Below are positions 1 through 13,841 of a stretch of DNA of 64,000 bases, one piece after another. Within the stretch, counting starts at the first letter, position 1. Each line of letters begins with the position of its first letter. The translations under genes and the position numbers were made by a program. Below the pieces are notes generated by a model, which saw nothing but the letters and a program-made list of their open reading frames with translations, was not told where the DNA came from and did no database searches. The DNA is from Zerene cesonia (taxonomy: Eukaryota; Arthropoda; Insecta; Lepidoptera; Pieridae), in the NCBI RefSeq assembly GCF_012273895.1, contig NC_052108.1:4774001-4838000 (forward strand), written 5' to 3'.

Positions 1-373
1 TTTATTATAAGTTTAGTTGTAGTTTTGTCAATATTATTTTAAAATTTAAATGTATTTTTATAGCGCTGAGCTTTTTTTTCGAATGATGTTTAATCGGTTG
101 AATTGAATTTTAATATCTACTATGATTTACGAGGCATAAATATATATTTGATAGCAATATAATAACGATTTTTACAGTTTGTATTCAAAGGGTAAAACAA
201 AACACTATTGATAAAATTTCGCTGTTCGTCTTTCTATTTGTACGTGCGTCATTCAACAGGCTGTGTCTCATGAACCGCGTTAATTAACAATAGAAATTTT
301 TAGATGTCATGTATTCCCATTGCCACTATAACAATAAATAATAATAAGAAGGTTAAGCAACGGTTGGCACGGC

Positions 374-410
374 TATAAATAGGATGGATGACAATTGTTT
401 TTTGCAGTTG
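374..410 (+). promoter_or_regulatory. Candidate core promoter (TATA + initiator)
   Basis: A TATAAAT box at 374-380 is followed 32 bases later by an initiator-like tgCAGTtg with its A at 406. This is the same spacing as in the cuticular gene promoters further on. The sequence downstream is free of long ORFs. The first ATG (502) opens only 20 codons, so any transcript would start with a non-coding or very short exon. Motif-only evidence. Confidence 0.3.
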
Positions 411-884
411 TTCAATAGCTTATTTGTACCGAAACCGGTATTGTGTCGCGAGTCTAACTCGCTCTTGACCGATTTTTGCTAATTGGGAGCTTATAAGTAT
501 AATGCTTTTAATAAGCAAAAGAAACAATGTTTTTAGTATCGACAAGATCGCATTTCATCACTAGTTTTTTTGTTTATATTCGAGGAAGGTAGTTATAAAT
601 GTTATCGTTAAGTAGGCAATATTTAATGCATATCATTACAGTAATTCTTTAAGGTATTTCCAGAACAAGACTTATGTTTATTTGACGCGGGAAGTAAAAT
701 GATAAATAAGCAGTTCGGTCAGTCAGTTGTAGGTCGCCTTGATCTAGTAAAACTAGTTTCTGAACCCGGTATTATTGTAAGCCTTTTCACTTGTAAATTA
801 TTTACATATTATGTATTATTTGAAAGGTTTCATTGTTACATACTTGTAAAAAATTTGTATTTAAGCTTATTGTTTTTTATGAAA

Positions 885-1075
885 ACACTATACCGCCTTC
901 AAGTTGTCAGATCTAGACAAATTTAATTGGGACCACTTGGGAGGCACCAGCTAATAAAAAAAAATATTAAAATCGCTTCAACCAATACAGGTTCATCAGA
1001 TAATAAACACAATAACGTACTATTGATTTTCTAACCATATTTCTTTTTTTAAAGTCGGTTGTAAATAGATTGTTG
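885..1075 (+). repeat. Dispersed repeat fragment, family E
   Basis: The stretch around 'taccgccttcaagttgtcag', then 'gggaccac' and 'aaaatcgcttcaaccaatac' reappears in degenerate form at 20245-20400. Phrases of this kind are common in lepidopteran genomes. The class is not certain; it may be the tail of a non-LTR element. Confidence 0.45.
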
Positions 1076-1621
1076 TTTGTAGGTACATATTTTATTTGTT
1101 TCGTAAGTTAACATTATATTTTCGGTATAATTTAAAAATTAATGAATATAAATAAACATAACAAATATATAACAACTTTTTCATATTATTGCAATATATT
1201 CATAGAAAACAATAATAATGCAAAATATAGAGCCTAAAAAAAATCCTTTTAACTGAATATTAATGTGGTATAATAGGTGTTAGAATTGAATGTCTACTTC
1301 AATTCAGTATAAGTCAACCCATTAAACAAGCGGAAACCTAGAAACATATTGGTATTTCATTTATTTTATTTTAATTCTTTTCATTTAATATAAATAAATT
1401 TACATTTTCTGATTTGGGGCAATATTTACTTTTTTATGATAATATCTCGGAAATGTCACCTGCATTGTACTGTCTATATTTTTTATCTTGTTTTTGTCTT
1501 GTCGTGAATGTAAGTACATTAGTTTTTAAAAGTACAATGGTTGTATGATAATATACCGTTGAATTTTTCACAAAAGTTATTAGCAACTATACAGTACAGT
1601 GACATACTCAGCATGTTTTTT

Positions 1622-1800
1622 ATGTAATAGCGAACAACTGAGCTGGTGGTTCGCAGTAACGGAATGGAAGCTTACGTACCTCCGGCTCCCCTGATCACCG
1701 AACAAAACACAGTAGCATGGTACCATTACACGCCAATCTTCTCGCGCTAAAAGCGTTCTCGACTCCCATACACTTTAAGGTGTGTGACATTAGTAACATT
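1622..1800 (+). repeat. Dispersed repeat fragment, family D
   Basis: It contains 'gagctggtggttcgc' and 'cctccggctccc', phrases also seen at 16300-16490 (reverse), 40579-40935, 44620-44740 and 59575-59780. This is an old, degraded, unclassified lepidopteran-type repeat. Confidence 0.4.
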
Positions 1801-2147
1801 CGACCATAAGTTTTCTTGCTTCCAGTACCACCAGTTAAAATCTACTAACTACTAGTGAATAAGCATTTTCAAGTCCATTAAAGAAAACCAATGAAGGTTA
1901 AAAAAACGCGACAGGAAGTGAGGCATGAAATCTCTGTACCTAACATCAATCAAATAATATCAGTTCATTGCTCTATTGTTGAGACTGCTATACGTATATA
2001 TATAAATTAATTATTATTTTTCCATGTAAAATAATAAATATGGGCTTTTTGATTTCCCACTAGCTTGTGCCAGCGACATTTAAAAACAGTCATAAGCTGT
2101 AAGTGACTTCACGGAGATTTTCCAGCCTACGTTATTTTATAATCATA

Positions 2148-2333
2148 CTAGCTGCGCCCCGCGGTTTCACCCGCGTAAGTTCGTATCCTGGATAAAAAGT
2201 TACCTCTATGTTATTCCAGTTGTCTACGTACCAAATTTCATTGCAATCGGTTCAGTAGTTTTTGCGTGAAAGAGCAACAAACACACACACATCCTTACAC
2301 ACTTTCGCATTTATAATATTAGTAGGATAGGAT
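2148..2333 (+). mobile_element. Short interspersed repeat, family C
   Basis: It starts 'ctagctgcgccccgcggttt', passes through 'attgcaatcggttcagtag' and ends 'ttataatattagtaggat'. It is nearly identical to the elements at 17262-17458 and 42873-43074. There is no RNA polymerase III box. The 3' end resembles tails of lepidopteran RTE-type non-LTR retrotransposons, so a non-autonomous derivative is likely. Confidence 0.7.
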
Positions 2334-5093
2334 AGAGAGTAAATTAGTGACAGCTTCGATTTTATATCAGATATTCTACGTTTATTTTATATCAGATAAC
2401 AACGTTTGCTAAGACGTCATTACTGAACGTTATGTTATACAGTGCTTTTGGATTTCCATATCAGGTGTTCCAGATCTTCAAATTTGTACTATTAGCAGAA
2501 AATGCTCATCATGTGTAACAATTTTTGTTGTAGCACAATTTTTATATCTCTTATAGTTCAGGTGGTCTGTTGCGGGTTTGCATCAGGTTTTCCAGTTTTC
2601 AAAATACATGTAGGTTATAATTTATTTCGGAAACAGGATATACAGTCATTAAGTCAACCCATGATTTAATACGTATATAACAAAAAAAAATTCATTCAAA
2701 TCTGTCCAGTTGTTCCTAAGATTACTGTATACGAGCAAGCAGACAAACAAACACAATGTTATTTTTGGATTCGTTCTCTATTATTATTTTAAAATCCCGA
2801 TTAAGTTTGCTTATTTTAATTAAACACAGTTTTTTACTGTTTTATTATATTTAGATATACCCGTCTTATTATTTTAATTGTATTACGGGAAAGGGAACTT
2901 AGTGTTTATTATTCTGTCTACGCTATAACTAATAAAATAAAATGTCAATGTATAAACCTTTATTTGTTATAATCGCACTTTTCGCAGCTGTATAATTACA
3001 TGGCTTCCGAATATTAGTCATGCATTTTGGGAACTATTTATAGTAAATTAATATGATTATGTAAATGTCCACATTTAGATTTGTTTACAAATATGTTGAA
3101 GTGTGTTGTATAACAAGTTATTAACGGAATACACAAGAATACTTTTTCCTCTTAAGGGATCATCTATACCTACTATGCTTGTTATTAAATAAATATTATA
3201 TTACATATCTATTATCTATTAATCTTGCGTAAGATTGTGTTTCAGCGTTTTTGTCTACAATTTTTGTAACACTGTTATTATATATGTATTTCTATAGAAG
3301 TTTGTCAGTTAAACACTAGATGGCGTTGTTTGAATTGTAGGAGCGTTAATATTTTAACAAAATTGGAAATAGCCGTTTCTGTTTTATCGAAATAGGGAAC
3401 TTATGTAAAAGATTCTCCCAGTGACATTTTCAGGATTCGACATTTTGTATTTTACATATACACCTCTACCAGATAAATCTACAAGACGAACTTATAAAAT
3501 CTCATGTTATTTTCTCGTGTTTGATTTTACGCGAATATTATAACATATAAAAAACCACCTTTTTAACGCGTTTTCATACGCGATTTATTCATACACATTA
3601 CATAATTTAGTCCGACATTTTGGGTACTTTACACCTTACGGCCCCCGTTATATAACTCAATGTGTCTTTAATTTTTAAAAGCTCTTGTTTTCCTATGTTA
3701 CCTATGGTACCTCCTGTTACCTACACTCCTATTAATCACACTTTATTTATTGAATTATTGAAAAATGTTTATAATAGTTATAAAGTCGATGTCCTCATGT
3801 TGAATCATTCAATCCTAAAATATCCAGGGCCTTTGTTGCCACATTGTTTGGAATGCTATCGTAGGTAGCTAGCTGTCTGCGTATCTGATTGTTCCAATTT
3901 ACCTAGTTCGTGGCATTGTGACTTTGTCTAGCAAATACTAAGCTAACATAAACACCTAATAATAAAAACTCATTTCGTAAAAGGCACATTAAGAATAATA
4001 TATTATTCTTATAATGTTAGTTCACGTCCAGTGTACTATTTCCTAGTTAATAATTAACCATAACAATAATATTTATATTACTTAAGTAAGCCATATTATT
4101 CATTAAATTAATAAAATACGTATAATTTTTTTTTTCATTATATGAGTATTCATAACTGCATCTAGATTCTATCCACGTCTAAAATGCACTATGATTCTAA
4201 ATGTTTAAGATTATTTTACAAAGAACATAATGCAAATTAGAATATGAAGATAAAAATTAATACTGATGATTAAACGGCATTATCAGTACCAATTTCTTAA
4301 ATTTTCAATTCCCTTTTCCGAGTTGAATACTCGATTTGAATTAATTCAAATATCTATAATGTTTTTATTTAGTAAATGTGTTGTTTACAAATAATGTATG
4401 ACCTGGTGAAATTAATTTAATGATTGCATCATGAGGAACAAGCAAGATTAGGTAACTTATACCTTGACCTTCATTACAGTGTTTACTACTTAATTATACG
4501 CAATAAAGTTACTTTGTCAAAGTCAAATTTTATGAATAATTAATATGGTATTAATAAAAGGATGCATAAAAGACCTACCCTTTCAGATTTTTTTGAGTAA
4601 AATCTCTCTATTACTTAAATAAATAAAGCCTAAAGATAATAAAATACCTACATGATGTCACGAAAAGTGAGAAAATATTTTACAATTTTCTTTTTGCTGA
4701 ATGCTTATTTAAGTACTATCAACCTTGTCATTAAAGTTTCGCTGTTGTTCATATTTCTTCTCAGTTTTGTTGCCCGTCAAACCGTGAAAAAACAAAAATG
4801 TCTGTTTACTTCGATCTACCATTTAACATCCAGGCCAATGAACCCTGTAATATATTATGCTGGTACAGTAGGAAATTTCGTGAGACAGGGCTTAGGTGCG
4901 ACAAATACGGATTTCCGAGATTAGCATACGTAATGTAGTGAAAATGTGCTTTTATCTTGCGGGAATTAATGTACCGATAAAACTGCTATATAAATAGTTT
5001 ATTGCCGCCTAAATATTCGCCAATGATACAACAATAGTAACTAAAAATTGAGTTTTAATTTTATTTATTGTATTGAATATCCATCCATTTAGA

Positions 5094-5109
5094 ATCAATA
5101 AAATACATA
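5094..5109. repeat. Target-site duplication of SINE-B
   Basis: The 16-bp sequence atcaataaaatacata occurs here and again at 5332-5347, exactly bordering the SINE between them. Confidence 0.85.
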
Positions 5110-5331
5110 AAAAAAAAGTGAAGTCCCGTGTCCCCCACTGGGGTATGGGGCAGATGATATACATCTGTTTCACTGATCGATTTTCTTTATGGACAAGTAG
5201 GTGATCAGCCTTCTGTGTCCTGCCAGACCGAGACATTTTTTTTTTTTTTTTTTTACTGTCCCCACCGGGAATCGAACCCAGGACCCCTCGGTTCTACGCT
5301 CACGCGTTTACCACTACACCAAGGAGGCGTC
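5110..5331 (-). mobile_element. tRNA-derived SINE, family B (complete)
   Basis: Read on the minus strand it begins with a tRNA-like head containing an A box (TGGTGTAGTGG) and a B box (GGTTCGATTCC). It continues through an unrelated body and ends ACGGGACTTCAC plus an A-rich tail. Copies lie at 28291-28495 and 41220-41430, all in the same orientation. A 16-bp exact target-site duplication flanks it, showing insertion by LINE-type retrotransposition. The short ORFs over it are chance. Confidence 0.88.
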
Positions 5332-5504
5332 ATCAATAAAATACATACAAGTTACTTTATTTATGTGTTTCTTAAATTTACCACTTATTTGCTTCGGCTT
5401 CGTCTGCGTAGGCAATGGAAAAAAATAAACGTATTTTTCCGGCATACAGAACGTTCTCATGGGACAAATCAAATTGTTTTTTTTTTTTAATCTCACTGTA
5501 TTTT

Positions 5505-5612
5505 TCGTCCAATTTCCAATTTCATCCGAATCGATTCAGTGGTTTAGGGGTGAAGAAATGCCCGAAAGACGGGCGGATTTAATTTCACAATTAGAATATT
5601 TGTAGGGATAAC
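5505..5612 (+). repeat. Non-LTR-type repeat fragment
   Basis: The phrase 'ccaatttcatccgaatcgattcagtggttt' followed by a short A/T tail has the layout of family C elements (substrate phrase, then hydroxyl-like purine run, then tail) but is diverged. Only a fragment. Confidence 0.35.
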
Positions 5613-7599
5613 GATATGTTTTGTTTCAACAAAAATCCAATTTATATGGTTTTAAGATAAGATTCATACATTATCAACCGCTCACCTTCTAATTTTGGGT
5701 AATGACACGGCAACATACATGCAAGATCCATTAAAGTTATTGTATACCCAAAGTACTCTTACGCGTGAGCATTTATATTGCATTGTCCGCCTGAATCACG
5801 CTCTCATGCTATTTCGTGATAACATAAAGATTGAAGCACTAAAACAATTTCAACACAGATCTAGGTCATTTTGATATCGGCAGTCCTTCGAACACTCGAA
5901 ATGTATCTCTCATAGAAATCAGACGTTTCTTTAATATATTAAACACAATATATGTGGACTTGACGTAATAAAATTGGTGACGTCTGAATTATATTTGAAT
6001 GAAGTAATATTGAAATAACTTGAATAAATTCAAACATTTTACCCTATATTAAAAGCAACATTTTGTCTACGTTAGTTTTGTTGTAGACATATTTATTTTA
6101 GATGCGTATTATCAACTTTTTTTTATATAAATAAATACTAAAGCTTGAGAAAAGCTAAAACTAATTCAATGAATTAAAATGTAGGTATTTATTACACTAT
6201 CTAGTAACAATAATTGGGCACACTGTTTTAAGTCTTAGCTATAACTATTCATTATTATCTCTCCAACAATTTTAGCTGGTATGGTGTGATATAGGTAACT
6301 ATTAACTACTATTAAATGAAATAATAGCTTTAAATGCAAATTAAGTGAATTGTACCTACATTACTGGCCGATGTCGAATCAAGCTCTGTCCTCTAAGGAC
6401 GATAACTGGTTCTTTGACCAATGCTTTCAGTTTAGACTTACTAAAATATTTACCTTTCGTATCTACTTTCGGCTTAAATAATAAATAAAATAAATTATAT
6501 ACATTATGCGAACTTTATGCACTTATAAAATTGTCGTCTATTATTATTATTTGTATAAAAAAACTAGAAGGGTAACAAAAAACAACGTTAGACTCTGCCA
6601 AATGTTCACAACAGATTAGTTGACGGTGTTTCAAATATTACAAAAATGTCACGTACTTCGCTTCACAATCGTAGATAAGGCTTTGGCGTTAACCCAGGCA
6701 ACCTACTTACTTAAATAACTTAACTTGCAAAGATAAATTTTGTGCTACTTGAGTGCCTTAATATTTTAATACAATCTTTCAAAAACATAACTTCACATTG
6801 TAATAATAGAAAATAACCGAATGATAATATAAAAGTTCATTACATTTACATTCCAAAAAAGTTATTTAGAACGACTACTTGCCTCGTCTCTTTTTTGGGT
6901 TGGAGATAGTCTACTGCTACAGCTAATATAGTCTAAAGAATACGTCAGAATTGATAATATATACATAATTAAAAAATTCTAGAGTAATCTTATCTGAAAA
7001 AGTATCTCCTAGTCTGTTTATTTCGCCTATAAGCGTGAAATTGCATACGAGAACTAAGGCAATAGTAGTCAGTCTGTATTTGATGCTTTATTGAAGATAG
7101 TAATATACTTACCACAAGACAAAATATCCTTAGATTATTGCAAGAACTTGAAAATGACTGTAAGAGCTCTTACAATGCGCTTAGCTGCGAAAAGTAGTTA
7201 CACTCCATTTACAACGAAAAACATTTTTAAGAAGAATAACAACGTGTTAATGGGGCTGCTAATATGAATAAAAATTGTAATTTAACACATCGTAAAGTTT
7301 TTATTGCTAATAATGTAATCGTTCTTAGAAATTTTTGTTCTACAATCAACTGGTTATGTGGGTCAAAAACAAAATGCTTAATCTTGACACATTAATTGTG
7401 TTTCGCATGGCCTAACCTTGAAATTGTATAATGATGAAAATTATTTTGTAACACTGTTGTTATGTATAGCACATTTATGAATAAGTATTTTTCTAATTGT
7501 TATTAATATCTGTTTTATCTGTTGATAGATATAGTATTAATGGGAACATAGGACAAAGAAAGAATGTAGTTATTAAATGTAATGATAATCACACTATCA

Positions 7600-7760
7600 C
7601 ACTAATATCATAAATGTGAATGTTTGTTTGTTTGGATGATTGTACGTCAATCACGCTGAAACTACTGAAAGGCTTTTGATAAAATTTTCGTATATAGACA
7701 GGGTATGAGCTGACTTAGGTGATAGGATATTTCTAATCCCGATTAAATGATCCCTTGGCA
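7600..7760 (-). repeat. Family C-related repeat fragment, reverse
   Basis: The plus strand begins 'actaatatcataaatgtgaa' then 'tgtttgtttgtttggatg', which is the reverse complement of a family C-like 3' end (compare 37310-37383). Diverged copy; no coding content. Confidence 0.45.
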
Positions 7761-10700
7761 TAAAACTGTTAAGTAAAAAAACGTAATTATCCTATATAGG
7801 AAGTAAATGTTTATGGTTAATTTCAGATTTCTTTTTTATAAATTTCGTACGAAATGAAAAAATTAATAAAAAACACTTGACATAATAAATGATACGATTT
7901 GGGAAATTCTTAATGAATAAAATCCTATTTAAGCAAGCACTAATAAACGTATTATGTTTTATTTTCAACTTATTCTTATGTTGTCCGTTCATTTGGAAAG
8001 TGTTTTATCCGAAATTAATATAGGTAGCTAAAGTAAAAACGATAATATGCAATACATAGAATACAAAAGTAACACTCAGTAAGAATTTATAATTTGCCAT
8101 ATATATGCATTCTCACGCATAGAGCTTGATTAATATCCTTAGTTCACCATTTATGTCAAGTAATTAAATAACAACGGGTAACCTTAGAATTCATTTCATT
8201 GAGTAACCTTAGAATTCATATTATAAAAGAAACTTTATTAGCTTCACATTATTGATGAAATAATGAATTATTTTCAAATAAGTAACATGTCTTCAAACCA
8301 TATTCAAAATAATTCCTTTCAGATGCGAGCTGAATCACAGAATCGGTACGCTAATGTGCTTATAGCGTACACATAATTGATTTATAAATTGGAATAATTC
8401 ATCATGTACCTAATTTCATAGTTTCTACAATAGATACTCTTAACATGAACACAGAACTTAACATTATTCATACAATTTTTCTTCTTTTTAAATGTGTAAA
8501 AAGCAAAAATAGTATATCATGTAGAAATCAGCTACATTTATTGATTTTCTATAATTATTTAAATAAAATTGACCTTCCTTCGTTGGTATCTGCAATCTAA
8601 TTTACTAAACACATATATTCACTACCATATTATACAAAGGAAGTATATTTCAATAGAATTCGTATACGTTATACACTATTACACGTTTCATATATTTTAA
8701 ATCAGTGTATCATGTTTCAAATTAGTTTAACGTATTTCCAGTGTTTAAGCTCACATTGTACGCCATGCTTTTATAACACAGCGCTCTCTTGTGCCAATGT
8801 CACGCATTGTAATAATTATAGCAAGGCCACGTAACATTCTAACTTCTACAACAACGTACCTTCGATTCATTCAACCGTAATAAGGAATATCGGCAAATAA
8901 ATTAACGTGGAGCTTATTAATACATACTTCATAAATTCGACATATCAGAAAACTATTCCCAATTCACACTAATCCAAATATTGGGAATATTTACGAGAAA
9001 AAGAACACGTGTAGCCACAACGAGTTACATAATATTTAGTGTTTCCCTATTGAAATATTTTATTCTAAGAACGTTTATTTCTGTCCTGCATCTTTGATCA
9101 TACCATATAATGCTATAAATCTAAGTTTGACATAGGTCAGATTTGAAACTAGGCCAAGTAACGATGAAGATATAGCACCCTCGGTTAACAACCTTTTAAG
9201 CCTTACATATCTACGAAGACATAACCTTTAACGATATTCATTCACTCTACAGATAAAATATTTAGCTTGTAAAACTCTTGATTTTGACAACATTTATAGG
9301 ACATTTCATTTAAATAAAATACATACAATATAGTTATATTAAAAGAAATAAATAACAAACTTTTCTAATAAAACCATCAGCATTACACATATGTGTTAAT
9401 AAGAACAATATACTATTATATATTTTTAAAAATAGTTCTTATTTGAAACTCTATATCACTTTGTTCGTCATGATTTTCAATATGCAGGCTATTCCATTCC
9501 ATGTAACTTTAACAAACACAATTTATCTATATGTTGGTGATATTCAGCACTTACAGTAGTGTAACAATTATTTTTTTTTATTGTTATACAATTGCAACGT
9601 GAATTGTTTACTTTATTTACCTTGACTAAACTTATACGTCCAATAAGGAATTACACAATTATATAAAAATGTAAGATGTCAAAAAGACATAATATGAAAT
9701 ATGTATGTAACAACATCGTTTGAAACAGACATTTCATAACTGTTACATACGACAAATAACAAATACGTTTTCACGATGGTTTGAAGAATCTGGCCCTGGC
9801 GTACAGTTTGTTCATTTTGAATTAGAATACATAAATAAATATTGATATGACATACTGACTATAAAATTTAAATACGATAATAACTAGATTAAAGTGCGGA
9901 AAGCGGATGTTGTGTATGAACAGTATTTAGAGGTTATTTTTAGGAAAGACAGAGTAGTGCTTTATTTACTAAAACAGACAATGAAACACGTAATCATTTT
10001 TATTCAAAAATCTTGTAATAATTCGCAAAGGTATTCATTGATCCAAACCTATACTTAGCAAAATTATACAAATGGTTAAATATTTGAAAGTGTTCAGATA
10101 AATTTATTCATAATTGCAACTAAATTAAACTGCTTATAGCTGTGACGACATATCGGGAAATATGCTTTAGAATAAAACCTGATATTAAGGTATATATACA
10201 ACTGCTGTCTTTCCTATTTTGCATTGAATGATGTTATGGAAACAAGGGAAGGTTATAACCAGATTTATATTAGATATCAATAATTTAGAATAAAGAAAAA
10301 ATTATGCTCTGTCAAAACAATAGCGTAAAAAAAAAAAACAAATAAAAAATACGTACGCAATGTTTGGAATTATCAATATCTAATTGACATTATTATTCAA
10401 ATGTACCATAAATAATTTGTACACTTTAAGAGAGGCAAATATTATAAACATAACAAGATAATTAATCTATGCAAATTCCTTCCATGTATTCCGACGGATT
10501 GTATACTAAAGCTTTATTTGTTATATATTGGTTCAGATACAGGTCATCGTACTGTGCGCAGTTCATCAATTTACCTTAAGATATTTGCACACAATATTTC
10601 TTAGACATCCCGTCCAAAATTTTAACCGAAAGGAAATGTCTTTCAGAAAGCCTTTGATACTTTATCTCCACATCAAACAATGGTGAAAAATTGATGAAAA

Positions 10701-11754
10701 GCAATTTTCATAGAGAGCGTTGAACTCGCTTGGCATCTTTATTACTGAACAATGCACAAACAGGAAATTAAAGCCGATTTAAAACTGTTGTCAAAAACAC
10801 AATAGGTATCTAAGCATCGTACACAACAAATACAAGTTGCTCTCATTTCTCAAATCTATATTTGGAAGTCAATCTTTTATTCATTTTAGTAATCGGAGCA
10901 AGGCTCGCACTTTTACCACGCGAAGCCATATACAGCATACAAAGGAATTAAATAGACCTCTGTTAAGAATAAATTGACCCGGTTTAGCCAAAATTGTACT
11001 TTTGTTTCATTTTATTATTCAAGATACTACTTTGACGGAAGAAATTATACGATAATAAAAGCAATATAAAAAAAATTACAATTATGTTTGAGAATAAGAG
11101 ACTTAGTATTTTGGTTGGCACAATTTTCTTTTTTGTTTATAGATGCGTTTGAGTTGGTTTGTGATTAATAAATGAAGAAATAGGTAATGAATTATGTAAT
11201 AATCGACTAACTTTTACTAAAGTTTAACAAATTCACGGCTATAAAACGATATATGGTGTTAAATGTTATAAAACGTAAACGCATCTAATAAATAATTGGT
11301 CGAATAAAATTTTATTCGTTTACCTTTATTTGGTTATCTTAATTTTTATGATATAAATATACAAAGCCTTTTAAACGATGTCGGCAATTTACATCATAAA
11401 AAGTTATTAGCTTTAATAAATTTGGTAATATTTTAATGCTTGTAATATTCCATAACTACAAGGATTTAAACGTGCTTCGATCAACAATTAGGTCATGATA
11501 TAATCAAAGGCTGCCACTTTCAGAGAATTTACATAAAACAATGGTACTTTATGTTTTATAGTACGTTCGGTTCGCGATTTCGCTGACTTGTTTTCATTTA
11601 GAAAAAAAAAGTTTATGTATACTCTCGAGTCTACCGTTTCGAACTACCAATTTTGGAATTTATCATATTAAATTAAATACAGAGAATTTATTTAGAAGGA
11701 GGTAGAATCTTTCAATCTTTTTTATGATTTAAACTCTATTCTCAATTTCTCCTA

Positions 11755-11835
11755 CTGCAGCGCGCGATCTTATTGAGTGGGTAAAAATACGATGACCCAG
11801 GGCTACTTCCCCGACCGCCCGGAGCTAATAAACTA
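11755..11835. repeat. GC-rich fragment, probable old repeat
   Basis: An 80-base GC-rich block stands out of AT-rich surroundings ('cagcgcgcgatcttattgag', later 'cccgaccgcccgg'). It has no long ORF. I judge it a decayed repeat piece because the wording looks like multi-copy lepidopteran DNA, but only one copy is in this window. Confidence 0.3.
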
Positions 11836-12870
11836 TGTATTTTATCCAATATTTCCCCACTTAAGCAAAAGGTACTCCATCTACCTTTCTGTGCAGAGAC
11901 CGTAAACAAAACTTTCTGGAGTTTAAGAAGGATTGATTTGTTCTATATTGTCAATAACCTTCATATTAAATGTAAATATTACGGAACTAAAGTTCACACG
12001 ACGATGTAAATGTATATGTTTATTTTATAACTGTTGTATAAGTAGTCTACTTCCTTCCTATAATATAATTAAAAATCATGTATTTATTTAATCCTTACAT
12101 ACATTTATATTAAAGGATGTTTATGAGTATAACATATTTTATTCACACAGGTTAGTAATTTTTAATTTATATAAATGATATTTATTGATTTGTTTTTTAA
12201 TTCTGAGTCTTACCCTTGTTTTAGTCTTTACGTTAACCTTCACGTGTCATAGAAATTGACTTACAAAGTACGCAATGCCAGCTAATGCGTAACTGAACAT
12301 TATTGAATGAATGTAAACAAAATTATCATATTATCTAGCTCTACATACGCTTGCCATAAACAGGTTCTCAGAAGCATGTGCGGACGTCATACAGTCAAAT
12401 CCTGAAACACCCACAGCGTACTACAATAAAGTTATGTCCGGGTTGTACCACTATAGTAGGGACTGAGTCTTAACTGAACGAATTACCATTTCGAAATAGA
12501 TATCTTGTAAATATGTGGTTTTGCAAGACATTTAAATACATATTTTTTCACCAAAATGGTTAGCTATACGTCCGTATGCGTGCAAGATGATTTTTAGGAT
12601 TTGTTAAAACGTGAATAATGTACTTCTGATAAAAATTGTAGATAGAACATATGGCTATTCAGAATGTGGTAAGATCTTCGGTCCGTATACAAAGAATATA
12701 AAAAATTACAGAAATATATTAAGCTACTAAACTATAAATTACTGATGTTAATGTACTATATTAAACTCTGAACCTGAATTTATAATTTCTCAAGCTGTTT
12801 ATTCAGAGACATTCTTCATCAAACAACACTACCAAAAATGCAAAAAGTTAAGTTTAATAATTATAAAAGG

Positions 12871-13058
12871 CAGTTGTGGTTAGGACCTCCGACTTAAAAG
12901 CGTTAACTCGTGGGATGAGAGCGGATGTCATATCGAAGAATCATGTGTTCGACGGCATGTGAATTCTGCAAATCCGCACTTAGCCAGAGTGGTGGATTGA
13001 ACCCTCGAATGAAGGCTGTGTTCCAGCTGTGGAAACATATGTGGGCTGATGATGATGT
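12871..13058 (+). mobile_element. SINE family A, degraded copy
   Basis: It shares 'gacctccgacttaaaa', 'ccgcacttagccag.gtggtgga' and the tail 'gtgggctgatgatgatg' with copies at 15861-16157, 16796-16960 and 27301-27614. The B-box region is mutated. No clear target-site duplication. Confidence 0.65.
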
Positions 13059-13743
13059 TGAAGTATATAGTATTTAAAAATTTTAATTTAAATCGTTCAG
13101 TCATTGTTACTATAAAGCTGTTTTATGATAATAATCCCGCTCTAAGCATATGCAGCGCGTAACTGTGGGTTTTTAGAATTGTAAGAATTTAACTCTCGAT
13201 AACAATCGCCTTACGTACCCGGAACTTAATAGTGAATATTATTATTCTTTGTGTCACGGATACCAACAAGCTTGAGTGTTCGCGCGGCCGAAGCTTTTCT
13301 TTGTGTACCTAGACCGCTACTGTCGAACTGAACAAGGCTACCTTTCTATTCACATTCTCTGCCGATAACCTAAACGAATTATGGGTCTTAAGACTTGAAC
13401 TAAATTACAAAATCGTTACGAATTATGAAATAGAGAATAGTAGATTTTCGAGTTGTGCTTAAGGGAAAAAATATATATTAATGAACATTGCAAAATCGAA
13501 ACAATTGAAAATTCCTAAAATTTTAACAAAATATTTTTTATACCACTAGTTACCTAAGTGATGCTATCTTCACATAGTTGAGGTCTACAATTGTTGCGCA
13601 CTACATACTCCGACCACGAAATTCTTTCGTTATGACCGCCACATGTAACGAGGTCATACATTTTATTGACACCTGACATTGTTCTAACATTACCGTCCAA
13701 TTACCCACTGAAATCGCCTTACTTTTTAATTATATCCGGCCCG

Positions 13744-13780
13744 TATAAATATGGCTGAGGGCGAGTCGAATTTATCAGTC
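13744..13780 (+). promoter_or_regulatory. Core promoter of left cuticular gene
   Basis: TATAAAT at 13744-13750 lies 33 bases ahead of the initiator TCAGT (A at 13777). From the initiator to the ATG at 13842 the 5' UTR equals that of the inverted paralogue. The TATA region itself differs between the two copies. Confidence 0.75.
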
Positions 13781-13841
13781 GGCCGTGCACGGTTTGAAGT
13801 GATCTACTTAGTTCGTCAGACAAACACAGACCACGTTCGCA

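Larger units (their letters stand above)
1..13600. other. Gene-poor AT-rich spacer
   Basis: No open reading frame here has convincing codon use, conserved motifs or splice context. The longest (for example 4652-4924) are AT-rich and resemble nothing I recognise. The stretch holds several repeat fragments (885-1075, 1622-1800, 2148-2333, 5110-5331, 5505-5612, 7600-7760, 11755-11835, 12871-13058) and one orphan core promoter near 374-406. Otherwise I see nothing in it. Confidence 0.6.

Noticed and set aside
4652..4924. 90-codon ORF with hydrophobic start
   Set aside because: AT-driven composition, no promoter, no recognisable domain; hydrophobicity is expected from T-rich codons.
5263..5330. 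tRNA gene on the minus strand
   Set aside because: The tRNA-like part continues into a SINE body with target-site duplications and repeats at two other places, so it is a SINE head and not a tRNA gene.
5201..5496. Overlapping ORFs on both strands
   Set aside because: They run through a tRNA-derived SINE and its poly-T/A tract.
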